Positions 7,810 to 16,364 of a stretch of 64,000 nucleotides of DNA are shown here, in pieces (the stretch's first letter is position 1; each line of letters starts with the position of its first letter). The stretch is taken from NCBI RefSeq assembly GCF_004684095.1, contig NZ_SRII01000007.1:372001-436000 (forward strand), read 5' to 3'. The translations under genes and the position numbers were made by a program. The notes under the pieces were generated by a model. It ran no database searches. It was not told the DNA's origin and worked only from the letters and a program-made list of their open reading frames with translations. This DNA comes from Hymenobacter sp. UV11. GTDB lineage: Bacteria > Bacteroidota > Bacteroidia > Cytophagales > Hymenobacteraceae.

Positions 7810-8581
7810 CACCTACTTTGGCGGAAAGGGAGCCAGCGGCACCTACCAGCGCATCATCAACCACATCCGGCCCCACGACACGCTGCTGATTCCATTCGCG
7901 GGCAATTGCGCCGTGACCCGCGCCATGCGTTGGCCCGGCCGCGTGCTCGTCAACGACCTCGACGTGGCGGTGGTGGCCGCCTGGCGCGCCGCCAACCTCG
8001 GCACGCAGCTGGAGGTGTACAACCTGCCTGCTCTCGACTTCATCCATGAGTCACTACAGTGCCCCGAACTCGGCCGCGTCGTCATTTACTGCGACCCACC
8101 CTACCCGCTCGACAGCCGCAAGAGCCAGCGCCTCATCTATAACCACGAGATGACCGACCAGCAGCACCGCGAGTTCCTCGACGCTGTGCGCTGGCTGCGC
8201 GTCGACTGCCTGGTGAGCACTTACCCTAACGACCTCTACGCCGACCAGCTCAGCCATTGGCAGCGCACCGAGTTCCAGAGCCAGACGCGCAAGGTGGCCC
8301 GCTGGGTAGCCCGCTACCGCGGGATGACGCCTCACGAGCAGCAGCGCATCCTACGCCAGATTTTGGAGAACGCACCGCAAGAATTAGTGAAACAGCTAAT
8401 TACATTACCTTCGCCCGCATGCCCTTTTCCCTTGCCGAACTGCGCCACCGCGCCGCCGATTTTGTGCGTCAGCACGCCGACGACTACAACGAAAAATCCC
8501 AGGCCCAAACGTTTCTGCGCGACTTCTTCGATGTGTTTACCCCGCAGGGTCACCGTCGCGCCCGCTTCGAAACCCGTGTAA
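7787..8581 (+). CDS. Dam-like (D12 class) adenine DNA methyltransferase, altered C-terminus
   Basis: An N6-adenine methyltransferase: NTYFGGKGAS is the SAM-binding motif I and YCDPPYPL the catalytic DPPY motif IV. The recognisable protein ends around MTPHEQQRILRQILENAPQE. After that the frame runs about 60 codons into the restriction gene as proline/threonine-rich, non-natural-looking sequence. A degenerate second copy of that ending lies downstream of the restriction gene, so the 3' end was probably displaced when that gene entered. Whether the chimeric protein is active is open. Confidence 0.8.
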   Translation: MLKIPGLNTYFGGKGASGTYQRIINHIRPHDTLLIPFAGNCAVTRAMRWPGRVLVNDLDVAVVAAWRAANLGTQLEVYNLPALDFIHESLQCPELGRVVIYCDPPYPLDSRKSQRLIYNHEMTDQQHREFLDAVRWLRVDCLVSTYPNDLYADQLSHWQRTEFQSQTRKVARWVARYRGMTPHEQQRILRQILENAPQELVKQLITLPSPACPFPLPNCATAPPILCVSTPTTTTKNPRPKRFCATSSMCLPRRVTVAPASKPV

Positions 8582-11184
8582 AAAAGCCTGACGGTTCCCA
8601 AGGCTACATCGACGCCCTATGGCCCGGCACCCTGCTGGTGGAGATGAAAAGCCGCGACCGCGACCTCGACGCTGCCCACCAGCAGGCCCTCGATTACCTG
8701 CCCCGCCTGCCTCAGGCCCACCTGCCCGGCTTCGTGCTCGTCTGCGATTTTGCTCGCCTGCGCCTTTACGACCTCGACTCTGGTGAGCGCCACGACTTTG
8801 CTTTGGCCGAGCTACCCGAGCACCTGCACCTCTTCGGCTTCCTCACCGGTTACCGCCCCGCCGGCACCCAGCGCCCCGAAGACCCCGCCAACGCCGAGGC
8901 CGCCGAGCTAATGGCCCAGCTCCACGACGCGCTGCTGGCCGATGGCTACGCCGGCCACCCCCTGGAGGTGCTGCTGGTGCGCCTGCTCTTCTGCCTCTTT
9001 TCCGAGGACACCGCCATCTTCGACACAGCTGAGTTCCGGGCTCTACTGGAAGAGCACACCGCCCCCGACGGCCACGACCTCGGCGCCAAGCTTGGCGAGT
9101 TGTTTGCCGTGCTTGACACGCCGGCCGCCGAGCGTGCCCGCGCCCTGGCCCCGCACCTGGCCAACTTCCCCTACGTCAATGGGGCCTTGTTTCGGGAGAA
9201 TTTCAGGCCGCCAGCTTTCACCGAGGCCACCCGGCAGCGGCTCATCGACTGCACCTACTTCGACTGGTCGCGTATCTCGCCCGCTGTATTTGGCTCGCTG
9301 TTCCAGAGCATTGCCGACCCCAAGCAGCGCCGCACCGTCGGCGCGCACTACACCTCCGAGCACAACATCCTGAAGGTGCTCGACCCGCTGCTGCTCGATA
9401 GCTTGCGCCAGGAACTGGCCGCCGCCGGCACTAACCGCCCCGCCCTCACCCGCCTGCAGCAGCGCGTGGCCGGTCTGCGCCTGCTTGACCCCGCCTGCGG
9501 CTGCGGTAATTTCCTAGTGGTGGCCTACCGTGAATTGCGTATACTCGAACATGAAATCCTTGACCGCCTCTACGCCAGGGGCGCGGCCGGCGGCGTGAGC
9601 ATCAACCTAGCTCTTTACCAGCTGGTGAAGGTGGAACAGGTAGCCGGTATTGAGGTCGAGGAGTTCGCGGCCCGCATCGCCGAAGTGGCTCTCTGGCTCA
9701 TGGACCACCAGCTTAACCTAGCTCTGTCGGCCCGCTTCGACCAGCGCTACGTGCGCCTACCCCTTACTGGCGGCGCCCGCATCGTCAACGATAATGCACT
9801 GCGCGTGAATTGGGAAATCGAGTTTCCAGCGCTGGACTATATCGTGGGCAACCCGCCGTTTGTGGGGAAGAAAGAGCAGACCGCAACGCAGAAAGCAGAT
9901 TTGCTCAGAGTATTCACCGGTATCAAAGGTGCCGGTGTTCTGGACTTTGTGTGCGGCTGGTACAAGAAGGCGGAAGAGTATATCAACCGCCCGAATAGCA
10001 CGCATGTCAAAGCTGCTTTTGTATCCACTAACTCCATTACTCAGGGTGAGCAGGTCGGGCTTCTGTGGAATGTGTTACTAAATCGCAATATTAAAATTAA
10101 TTTCGCGCACCGAACTTTCAAATGGACCAATGAAGCCCGAGGGAACGCGGCCGTTCAATGCGTCATCATCGGGTTCGGGGTACAGGAGGAAAGACAAAAG
10201 CTGCTATTTGACTACGAAACACCCACTTCCTTGCCTCAACGACGCTTGGTCAGCAACATAAATCCCTACTTAGTCGACGCAGCAACAGTCCTACTACCCA
10301 ATCGGAGAACGCCCATTTCGGCAGCACCAGCATTGAACTATGGGAGCTTTGCCCTCGACGACGGCGAATACACATTGTCTCCCTCTGACCGAGAGAATTT
10401 ACTTAATGCTGACCCGCGCACAGCTAAATTCATTCGGCCTTTTCTAGGCGCTCAGGAGCTTATCCGTGGGCAGCAACGCTATTGCTTGTGGTTGGCAGAT
10501 GCTCTGCCAAGCGAAATACAGACCATTCTACCTATAAAAGAGCGGGTGCAGCGCGTCCGAGCATGGCGAGCATTAAGCCAACGACAAAACACGTTAGCAC
10601 TGGCAGCTACCCCCACGCTTTTTGCAGAAATCAGGCAGCCCAACTCCGATTATTTAGCCATTCCTACAGTTTCTTCAGAGCGTCGCCGTTACTTGCCAAT
10701 TGCCTATTTGACCGCAGACGTAGTGGCCTCAAATCAGCTTTACATCCTGCCTAACGCTACCCCATTTTATTTTGGCATCCTCACATCTGAGATGCACATG
10801 GCTTGGATGCGTCAGGTATGCGGCCGTTTAGAAAGTCGTTTCCGATATTCAGCGGGCATCGTCTACAACAACTACCCCTTCCCGCCCACGCCCACCGAGG
10901 CCCAGCGCCAAGCCGTCACCGCCGCCGCCGAGGCCGTGCTGGCCGCCCGCGCCGCCTTCCCCACCGAAAGCCTGGCCGCCCTCTACGACCCCGATACCAT
11001 GCCCCCCGCCCTGGCCCGCGCCCACCAAACCCTTGACCGCGCCGTGGACCGCTGCTACCGCCCCCAGCCCTTCACCACCGAGCTGGCTCGGCTCGAATTC
11101 CTCTTCAGCCTCTACCAGCAACTTAGCGCCCCAGTACTTAGCGCCGTGCCCAAAGCAAGGGCACGCATACCTAAAGCAAGTTAG
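8419..11184 (+). CDS. MmeI-like type IIL restriction-modification enzyme
   Basis: A single chain of 921 aa, almost the length of MmeI (919). The N-terminal nuclease has the PD-(D/E)XK signature (GYIDALWPGTLLVEMKS). A helical spacer leads to the methyltransferase with LDPACGCGNFLVVAYREL (motif I) and YIVGNPPFVG (motif IV). The target-recognition domain and C-terminal helices follow. One polypeptide therefore cuts at a distance and modifies one strand. The ATG beginning MPFSLAELRH is chosen over an earlier in-frame GTG/ATG that lies within the methylase gene. GC content falls visibly from about 9880 to 10860, covering the recognition domain. Confidence 0.92.
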   Translation: MPFSLAELRHRAADFVRQHADDYNEKSQAQTFLRDFFDVFTPQGHRRARFETRVKKPDGSQGYIDALWPGTLLVEMKSRDRDLDAAHQQALDYLPRLPQAHLPGFVLVCDFARLRLYDLDSGERHDFALAELPEHLHLFGFLTGYRPAGTQRPEDPANAEAAELMAQLHDALLADGYAGHPLEVLLVRLLFCLFSEDTAIFDTAEFRALLEEHTAPDGHDLGAKLGELFAVLDTPAAERARALAPHLANFPYVNGALFRENFRPPAFTEATRQRLIDCTYFDWSRISPAVFGSLFQSIADPKQRRTVGAHYTSEHNILKVLDPLLLDSLRQELAAAGTNRPALTRLQQRVAGLRLLDPACGCGNFLVVAYRELRILEHEILDRLYARGAAGGVSINLALYQLVKVEQVAGIEVEEFAARIAEVALWLMDHQLNLALSARFDQRYVRLPLTGGARIVNDNALRVNWEIEFPALDYIVGNPPFVGKKEQTATQKADLLRVFTGIKGAGVLDFVCGWYKKAEEYINRPNSTHVKAAFVSTNSITQGEQVGLLWNVLLNRNIKINFAHRTFKWTNEARGNAAVQCVIIGFGVQEERQKLLFDYETPTSLPQRRLVSNINPYLVDAATVLLPNRRTPISAAPALNYGSFALDDGEYTLSPSDRENLLNADPRTAKFIRPFLGAQELIRGQQRYCLWLADALPSEIQTILPIKERVQRVRAWRALSQRQNTLALAATPTLFAEIRQPNSDYLAIPTVSSERRRYLPIAYLTADVVASNQLYILPNATPFYFGILTSEMHMAWMRQVCGRLESRFRYSAGIVYNNYPFPPTPTEAQRQAVTAAAEAVLAARAAFPTESLAALYDPDTMPPALARAHQTLDRAVDRCYRPQPFTTELARLEFLFSLYQQLSAPVLSAVPKARARIPKAS

Positions 11185-11214
11185 CAGCTACATCTATTGG
11201 GGATATGCTCATAG

Positions 11215-11304
11215 ATGCCGCCCCACGAGTAGCAGCGCATCCTGGGCCAGATTCTGGAAAATACACCAGATGAGTTAGTAAGGTATCTACTACAGTCTCG
11301 CTAA
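11215..11304 (+). pseudogene. Broken duplicate of the Dam-like methylase C-terminus
   Basis: Reads MPPHE, stop, QRILGQILENTPDELV and ends LLQSR. It parallels the methylase segment MTPHEQQRILRQILENAPQE at 8327-8390, with roughly four of five bases matching. The in-frame TAG and lack of upstream sequence mark it as a remnant, probably the methylase's original tail or that of a related gene. Confidence 0.7.
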
Positions 11305-11397
11305 AAATAATGATGCTTGAAACCATTTGAAGCTCAGATGTAGTTGTAAATAAATCCGAGATTTTTCGGATAGTCTTAATTAAAACAACAATCCGTT

Positions 11398-11526
11398 ATG
11401 CCCATCAAGCCCGGCCCCAAGCCAAAGAAAGAAGACGGCACCCTTGACGAAAGAAGAAGGGTAGCAGAACCAAATCAGCCGAAATACCCGGACCTGAAAC
11501 CTCACAAGCACACGCCTGGCAAATAG
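11398..11526 (+). CDS. Small basic protein, 42 aa
   Basis: Lys/Pro/Arg-rich peptide (MPIKPGPKPKKEDG ... KHTPGK) between the restriction gene and a strong terminator. The terminator directly after it and the clean ATG favour a real gene, but no family is recognised. Confidence 0.45.
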   Translation: MPIKPGPKPKKEDGTLDERRRVAEPNQPKYPDLKPHKHTPGK

Positions 11527-11549
11527 TTTTTACTCTTATTGCCGGTGAA

Positions 11550-11586
11550 AGAAAGCCCGTTACGCACATGCGAACCGGGCTTTTTC
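11550..11586 (+). terminator. Rho-independent terminator
   Basis: AAAGCCCG (11552-11559) pairs with CGGGCTTT (11576-11583), followed by a T run. It ends the restriction/small-protein unit before the TIR gene. Confidence 0.8.
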
Positions 11587-11734
11587 TTTATATACAGCGG
11601 CAGAACGGGCGGTGTCGGCCGAGGATTCCGGAAGGCACCGCCAACGCCAACGGTGCAGGAAACTTTTTGAAGAACAGATGAGGTTGTGACTCTAACCCCA
11701 AACGTTTGGGGCAGCTTCTAACAAGGCAAAAAGT

Positions 11735-12529
11735 ATGTCAAGATGTACAGCACCAGTAAGAGGACACCACTCAGCGGAAGCGGAAGCAAACTGTCCTGCT
11801 TGTAGTAGTCGCTCACGCTACAGTTCCTACCCCTCTTACTCTAGGCCCTCCTACCCGACACCCTCCTACCAAGCACCTTCCTCGTCGGGGAGCAGTTCCG
11901 GTAGTCGGAGCAGCGGAGGCGGCAGAACCATTAAGCCACGCTGGTCGCGGGGAGGTTCGGGGTCGCGAGGTGGTTCGGGGTATGGAGGTGGTTCGGTCAT
12001 TCTGTACACACCTGCCGAGGTGCGGGCACTTGAACCGGTCCGCGTAAACGTCGAGAAGCAATTGGTCGTCGAGAAGCAATTGGTCGAGCAGCACTTGCCC
12101 GTACCTGACACTCGGGACTATTTTCTTTGCCACGCGTGGGATGACCGGAAAGAGGCTGCTAAAGAGTTGCATGACCAACTCGTGTCGCATGGTGCCTCAG
12201 TCTGGTTTAGTGAAAAGGACGTAATTCTCGGTTCAACATTACTCCGCGAAATTGATAAAGGACTAATAAAATCGCGAGTTGGAATTGTGTTAGTGACCCC
12301 GGCATTTCTGCGTGGCCTCCCAAAAATGGGCATCGCAGACAAAGAACTTTCGGCTCTACTTGCACAGGATAGACTTATTCCCATTGTGCATAACACGACA
12401 TATGAAGCCCTCCGCGAGGTGAGTCTTCTACTCGGCTCGCGAAGTGGCTTAGACACGGCAGAGGAGTCAATGACAGCCATAGCAGCCAAGCTAGCCGAAC
12501 TAGTAGCTCCAGAGTTGGTCACTCCCTAG
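11735..12529 (+). CDS. TIR-domain protein with N-terminal CxnH/CxxC motif (defence candidate)
   Basis: 264 aa. The N-terminus CTAPVRGHHSAEAEANCPAC looks like a small zinc-binding knuckle. A Ser/Gly/Tyr/Pro-rich linker of about 65 residues follows, then a TIR domain from about residue 127: DYFLCHAWDDRKEAAKEL, VWFSEKDVILGSTLLREI, IVLVTPAFL. The Glu in WFSEKD is at the position of the NAD-cleaving glutamate. Bacterial TIR proteins commonly cleave NAD on phage sensing. The gene has its own terminator, suggesting a self-contained unit. Confidence 0.85.
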   Translation: MSRCTAPVRGHHSAEAEANCPACSSRSRYSSYPSYSRPSYPTPSYQAPSSSGSSSGSRSSGGGRTIKPRWSRGGSGSRGGSGYGGGSVILYTPAEVRALEPVRVNVEKQLVVEKQLVEQHLPVPDTRDYFLCHAWDDRKEAAKELHDQLVSHGASVWFSEKDVILGSTLLREIDKGLIKSRVGIVLVTPAFLRGLPKMGIADKELSALLAQDRLIPIVHNTTYEALREVSLLLGSRSGLDTAEESMTAIAAKLAELVAPELVTP

Positions 12530-12565
12530 TTCCGTTGCCCACAACGGCTAACACCTGTACGCTAA

Positions 12566-12602
12566 TCAAAGCCCTAGCCAATTGGTTGGGGCTTTTGTTT
12601 TT
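12566..12602 (+). terminator. Terminator after the TIR gene
   Basis: AAAGCCC (12568-12574) pairs with GGGCTTT (12589-12595) around CCAATTGG, followed by T-rich sequence. Confidence 0.75.
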
Positions 12603-12694
12603 AAGGCCAATATATCGCTCGAGTACCGCCAAAATCGCCGTTGCTTGCTACCTTTCACAGTTCCAAAATACCGAAACACTCGATTGAGAATTAA

Positions 12695-13693
12695 ATGGAA
12701 AAACGCTACCAAGTTTTTATCAGCTCTACGTTTACTGACCTACAAGATGAAAGAGCCAAAGTCCAACAAGCCATTATGGAAATGGACTGCATTCCAGCCG
12801 GAATGGAGGTATTTCCAGCTATTGATGAAGAACAATTTGAGTTTATCAAAAAAGTAATTGATGATTGTGACTACTACATTCTAATCATCGGTGGCCGCTA
12901 TGGGTCACTTTCGGACGCTGGAGTGAGCTACACCGAGATGGAATATGAGTACGCCGTTAACAAAGGCCTTAAGGTGATGGCTTTCCTCCACAATGACCCT
13001 AATTCACTACCCGTAAAAAAGACTGAACAAGTAACGGGCTCCAAGAAAAAATTAGCCGCTTTTAGAGAAAAGGTAGCAAGTGGCCGACTGGTAAAGGCTT
13101 GGAGTGTGGCAAATGAATTGCCTGGGTTGGTAGCCTTAAGCTTATCAAAAACCATTAAAACGTATCCAACCATAGGCTGGATACGTGGTGACAGTGCTGC
13201 AGACCCTGCGTTATATAAAGAGTTAAGCAGCTTACGAAAGGAGAATCAAGAATTAAAAGAAGCTGCTGCTAAGCGTTCTGCCGATGTATATGCGGTGGAT
13301 AATATCGCCGGATTAGACGAAGTAGTGACAATCAAAGGATTTGGGGGCTGGTATGAATCAGAATCAGCAGTCTCTTGGACTGCAAGCTTATCATGGGCAC
13401 AGCTTTTCAAGATTGCAAGTCCATATATACCAAATTCTGAAAGTGAGCAAACACTATCAGGCTACATAGCCGATGGTGCGCAGATATTTTCTAATAAGGC
13501 AAGTACCAAGTATGATAGTAATTACCTTGCAAATGAGTCAAAACAGTTACTAAGAATTCAATTTAAAGCACTTGGTTTAATTAAATTGTCCAGTATGAAC
13601 AAAGATATTCACTGGTCTCTAACGCCAAAAGGCGAGGCGGAAATGACGAATTTACTAGTGGTACGTAAAGCGGAACTAACAAATGTTACTTAA
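12695..13693 (+). CDS. DUF4062 protein, possible defence effector
   Basis: 332 aa. Residues 1-160 form the DUF4062 domain: KRYQVFISSTFTDLQDERA, then EVFPAIDEEQFEFIKKVIDD, DYYILIIGGRYGS and YTEMEYEYA. This fold is related to TIR domains. A short coiled coil follows (about 175-195), then an unassigned C-terminal domain that may sense a signal. The gene is clearly more AT-rich than the element backbone, a sign of separate acquisition. The last codons overlap the next gene by 11 nt. A defence role is inferred from family and neighbours. Confidence 0.85.
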   Translation: MEKRYQVFISSTFTDLQDERAKVQQAIMEMDCIPAGMEVFPAIDEEQFEFIKKVIDDCDYYILIIGGRYGSLSDAGVSYTEMEYEYAVNKGLKVMAFLHNDPNSLPVKKTEQVTGSKKKLAAFREKVASGRLVKAWSVANELPGLVALSLSKTIKTYPTIGWIRGDSAADPALYKELSSLRKENQELKEAAAKRSADVYAVDNIAGLDEVVTIKGFGGWYESESAVSWTASLSWAQLFKIASPYIPNSESEQTLSGYIADGAQIFSNKASTKYDSNYLANESKQLLRIQFKALGLIKLSSMNKDIHWSLTPKGEAEMTNLLVVRKAELTNVT

Positions 13694-13985
13694 TCCACCG
13701 TTTATAAAACAATTGCTACTCGCTGCTTTGCTCTTTGGCACCTCGCTGGCCACCACCGCCCAAACTGCTCACCCGCACCACCACACCACTCACTACCGCA
13801 CCACGGCCACGCGCCCGCCACCCTCGACTGGTCCCAAGGTGTACGTGTGCAGCGGCGGCAGTGCCTACGCCTACCACAACTACGAAAGCTGTTCCGGCCT
13901 CAATCGCTGCACCCACACCGTGAACGCCGTGACGGTAGCCGAGGCTGAGGGCATGGGCCGGCGGGCGTGTAGGAAATGCTATTAG
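13683..13985 (+). CDS. Secreted small cysteine-containing protein
   Basis: 100 aa with a signal peptide (QLLLAALLFGTSLATTAQ), a His/Thr/Pro linker and a C-terminal domain starting VYVCSGGSAYAYHNYESCSG and ending GRRACRKCY. The pattern of Cys and His suggests a small metal- or nucleic-acid-binding export domain; I recall similar tails in other Bacteroidota but cannot assign a function. The stop overlaps that of the convergent next gene. Confidence 0.65.
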   Translation: MLLNPPFIKQLLLAALLFGTSLATTAQTAHPHHHTTHYRTTATRPPPSTGPKVYVCSGGSAYAYHNYESCSGLNRCTHTVNAVTVAEAEGMGRRACRKCY

Positions 13986-14629
13986 CCTTGTGGATTGCCA
14001 GCAGATGTTCCACCTCCTGAAGCGCTCCTAAATTCATCATCTCCCATTATTTCTTCAGCTTCCTTATACCGCTTCAACAGCTCTGACATGTCGATTTCGC
14101 AATGCTGGTACTGCATTACAGCATTGAGTAAGTGACGAAATGCTTTACGCGCCCGATTTCCTTTCTCCACCAAGTTGAAAGAGAATATTATACCAGTTGA
14201 GAGAGAGGAAATAAACGCTAATATTTTAGTTGCTTCCACTGGTATCAGACCGCCCTTATCTCCGCCAAGAGAAACCGCTAGAAATAACGAAGAAGCTAGA
14301 CTTATCACACCAAGAGCCCGGTAGAACCAATAATTTCGGAGTGCAATACCGTTGTAGATGTTCATGGAATTCATAACATCAATAGGTGGCATCTGAATCT
14401 TGGTAGGGTCCCAGTACTGCTCGTATAAGTCAAATGATATTATTCTTCGCAAATTCTGTTCTAAGAGCCGCTTCCAAGCGTGTAAGCAAAGAAGAAGGCC
14501 CGATACTATTGCGAAACCGGCTGATACAAGTTGTAAATTGATTCCAAACGAAGCGTGTACAAAAGGTAGACAGCAGAGCGAGAGAATGAATACGCAAGTC
14601 AGAACAGAACTGTATTGTAATTGTATCAT
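13982..14629 (-). CDS. SLATT-like four-TM membrane protein (candidate effector)
   Basis: 215 aa with two hydrophobic pairs (about residues 5-50 and 105-155) and a cytoplasmic C-terminal helix ending YKEAEEIMGDDEF. This is the layout of SLATT-family proteins, predicted pore-forming effectors of nucleotide-signalling defence systems. It is AT-rich like the DUF4062 gene and converges with the preceding gene. The SLATT match is by architecture and the RARKAFRHLLNAVMQYQH helix, so moderate. Confidence 0.6.
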   Translation of the reverse strand: MIQLQYSSVLTCVFILSLCCLPFVHASFGINLQLVSAGFAIVSGLLLCLHAWKRLLEQNLRRIISFDLYEQYWDPTKIQMPPIDVMNSMNIYNGIALRNYWFYRALGVISLASSLFLAVSLGGDKGGLIPVEATKILAFISSLSTGIIFSFNLVEKGNRARKAFRHLLNAVMQYQHCEIDMSELLKRYKEAEEIMGDDEFRSASGGGTSAGNPQG

Positions 14630-14681
14630 GCTGCTAAGCTAGCATTGAGTATTTTATCTTTCTGGTCTCAATCTCAACTCT

Positions 14682-15185
14682 ATGAAGAAACTACTACTCG
14701 CAAGCCTAAGCCTACTGACCTTCACGGCCTGTCACCACGACCACGAGTGTGACCCGGCCCCAATGATGGTAGCCCCAAAGCCTACCCCAGTACCCACGGC
14801 CGACGCCACCTTCCGCGTGTACGACGCCATCTTCCTAAACCAGTTTAACACGGCCATCAACGTAAACGTGTTCTATCTGGCCGACAGCTACTCGGTGCAG
14901 GAAATAGGTAAGCTCTTCGGCGGTACAACGCTGACGCCCATTCCGCCTGACACCACCTGGACCATCCGCCACGCGGTCGGCCCCGATGCGTACGACGCCG
15001 ACCCAGGTAGCTTCACACGTAAACTCAAGGTAGGTAAGCGCGTCATGTTGACGTGGAGTTACCCAGAAGCCGACCCGAACGCCGCCCCACGCTACCGCAC
15101 CGATGCCCAGCTATTAGGTGTGCTCACGGCGAATCAACCCGTGAAAGTGGGCATAACTATTGACCGGGGTAGAGCCGGTTTATAG
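14682..15185 (+). CDS. Putative lipoprotein, 167 aa
   Basis: Signal peptide II with lipobox FTAC at residues 14-17, then a His/Asp-rich stretch (HHDHECD). The mature part is predicted mostly beta (FRVYDAIFLNQFNTAINVNV). No family is recognised. It lies in the cargo between the defence genes and the lysis cassette and may alter the lysogen's surface, for example by excluding other phages; that is a guess from position. Confidence 0.65.
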   Translation: MKKLLLASLSLLTFTACHHDHECDPAPMMVAPKPTPVPTADATFRVYDAIFLNQFNTAINVNVFYLADSYSVQEIGKLFGGTTLTPIPPDTTWTIRHAVGPDAYDADPGSFTRKLKVGKRVMLTWSYPEADPNAAPRYRTDAQLLGVLTANQPVKVGITIDRGRAGL

Positions 15186-15295
15186 TAAAAGCTGATGCTT
15201 CGTAGTAGGATAATAGAAAGTATTTGTGTTTAGGCATATTATATTGCGTCACGGTAAATTTTGCTGCCTAAATTCCAAATTTAAACATATTCTAT

Positions 15296-15739
15296 ATGCC
15301 TAAAACACTACTTGCTCTTTGTTTATTTGGTTTGGCAGTTATAGGACAATCCTGTTCCCAGGCAAATTCTCATGGCAGTTATGAAGCCTCAGCTGAGCAA
15401 CCTAAAACAGCCGAAGAATTACGAGCTGAATTGTTAGTTAGAGAAGAACAATCGCCAGACGAGCAGTTGCGAATAAAAGGCACTTCTCGGCGTAATTTCA
15501 TAGACCAACTCGTACTCGAAGGCACCATCAAGAATACGGCTACCCTGGCTACTTTTAAAGACCCCATTCTCACAGTAGTATGGTATTCAAAAACCAAAAC
15601 GGAGCTTGATACAAAACAGTATCGGATTTACGAGTTGGTACGCGCTAAGCATTCCATTCCGTTTAAGCTCAAAACAGATGCCCCCAGTTATGTGGCAACT
15701 GTTGCAATGGGGGTTTCAGATGCAACACCAGTAGAGTAA
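15296..15739 (+). CDS. Putative lipoprotein with a beta-sandwich-like domain
   Basis: 147 aa; lipobox GQSC at residues 17-20. The C-terminal half (LVLEGTIKNTATLATFKDP ... ILTVVWYSKTKTELDTKQY) has the strand pattern of FxLYD-type domains, describing a hydrophobic-core beta sandwich. Ends just before a strong bidirectional terminator. More AT-rich than the backbone. Function unknown. Confidence 0.65.
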   Translation: MPKTLLALCLFGLAVIGQSCSQANSHGSYEASAEQPKTAEELRAELLVREEQSPDEQLRIKGTSRRNFIDQLVLEGTIKNTATLATFKDPILTVVWYSKTKTELDTKQYRIYELVRAKHSIPFKLKTDAPSYVATVAMGVSDATPVE

Positions 15740-15765
15740 AGAGAATCACATGACCATCACATAAA

Positions 15766-15800
15766 AAAACGGCCTTCCCGTTATGAGGAAGGCCGTTTTT
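15766..15800. terminator. Bidirectional terminator between lipoprotein and lysis cassette
   Basis: A perfect 13-bp stem, AAAACGGCCTTCC with GGAAGGCCGTTTT, with T/A runs on both sides. It is flanked by two 20-bp direct repeats (15745-15764 and 15811-15830) that differ at one base. Confidence 0.85.
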
Positions 15801-15836
15801 GTTGCCTGAAATCACATGACCGTCACATAAGAACGG

Positions 15837-16361
15837 CTACCCCACCAACTCAAAATGCGGCCAGTCCTGAAAGTGCTCATCGACTGTTTGACCATCCCGG
15901 TCCCAATCTGCCCCCCACGTAATGCGCTCATCTGCCGCCCGCATCAGCCGCGCAAACAGCAGCAGCGCCGCATTATCCCACTTAACCGAGCCATCGGCCT
16001 GCAGGTGCGCCACATCCAGCGCCCAGCTGGGCAAGTGGTTGTGGTTGCTCTGCCCGCCCCGCTTGTAGGTGACAATGAGCTTTGCTTCAGCAGCCGAGAC
16101 GTCATCCAGCCCGCACGCCTTGCGCAGCAAGTGAATCTGGTACGGCGTCTCGCGGCCCTGCGCAAATACCGCGTCCTGCTCGGCTGAGCTGCGGTAGCCT
16201 TGCGTCACGATGGGCAGCCCCAACAGCATCAGCTTCCGGTCGCCCATCCAACGCCCCAGCGCTACCCCATAGGCTGTCGCCAACTCCGGCCGCACTTGCG
16301 CGAGCCGGGCCGCCTGGCTGGCCTGCTGGGTTTTGTTCAACTGAATCGGTGTAGTAGCCAT
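15837..16361 (-). CDS. M15-type peptidoglycan peptidase (endolysin)
   Basis: 174 aa, a zinc L-alanyl-D-glutamate or D-Ala-D-Ala type peptidase. Seen are QGYRSSAEQDAVFAQGR (family entry), SNHNHLPSWALDVA (zinc motif HxxxxxxD) and DWPHFELVG (terminal zinc His). There is no signal peptide, so export needs a holin. It is the last gene of the leftward cassette after holin-like and spanin-like genes, matching a phage lysis module. The ATG is used although a GTG one codon upstream is possible. Confidence 0.9.
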   Translation of the reverse strand: MATTPIQLNKTQQASQAARLAQVRPELATAYGVALGRWMGDRKLMLLGLPIVTQGYRSSAEQDAVFAQGRETPYQIHLLRKACGLDDVSAAEAKLIVTYKRGGQSNHNHLPSWALDVAHLQADGSVKWDNAALLLFARLMRAADERITWGADWDRDGQTVDEHFQDWPHFELVG

Positions 16362-16364
16362 CAC

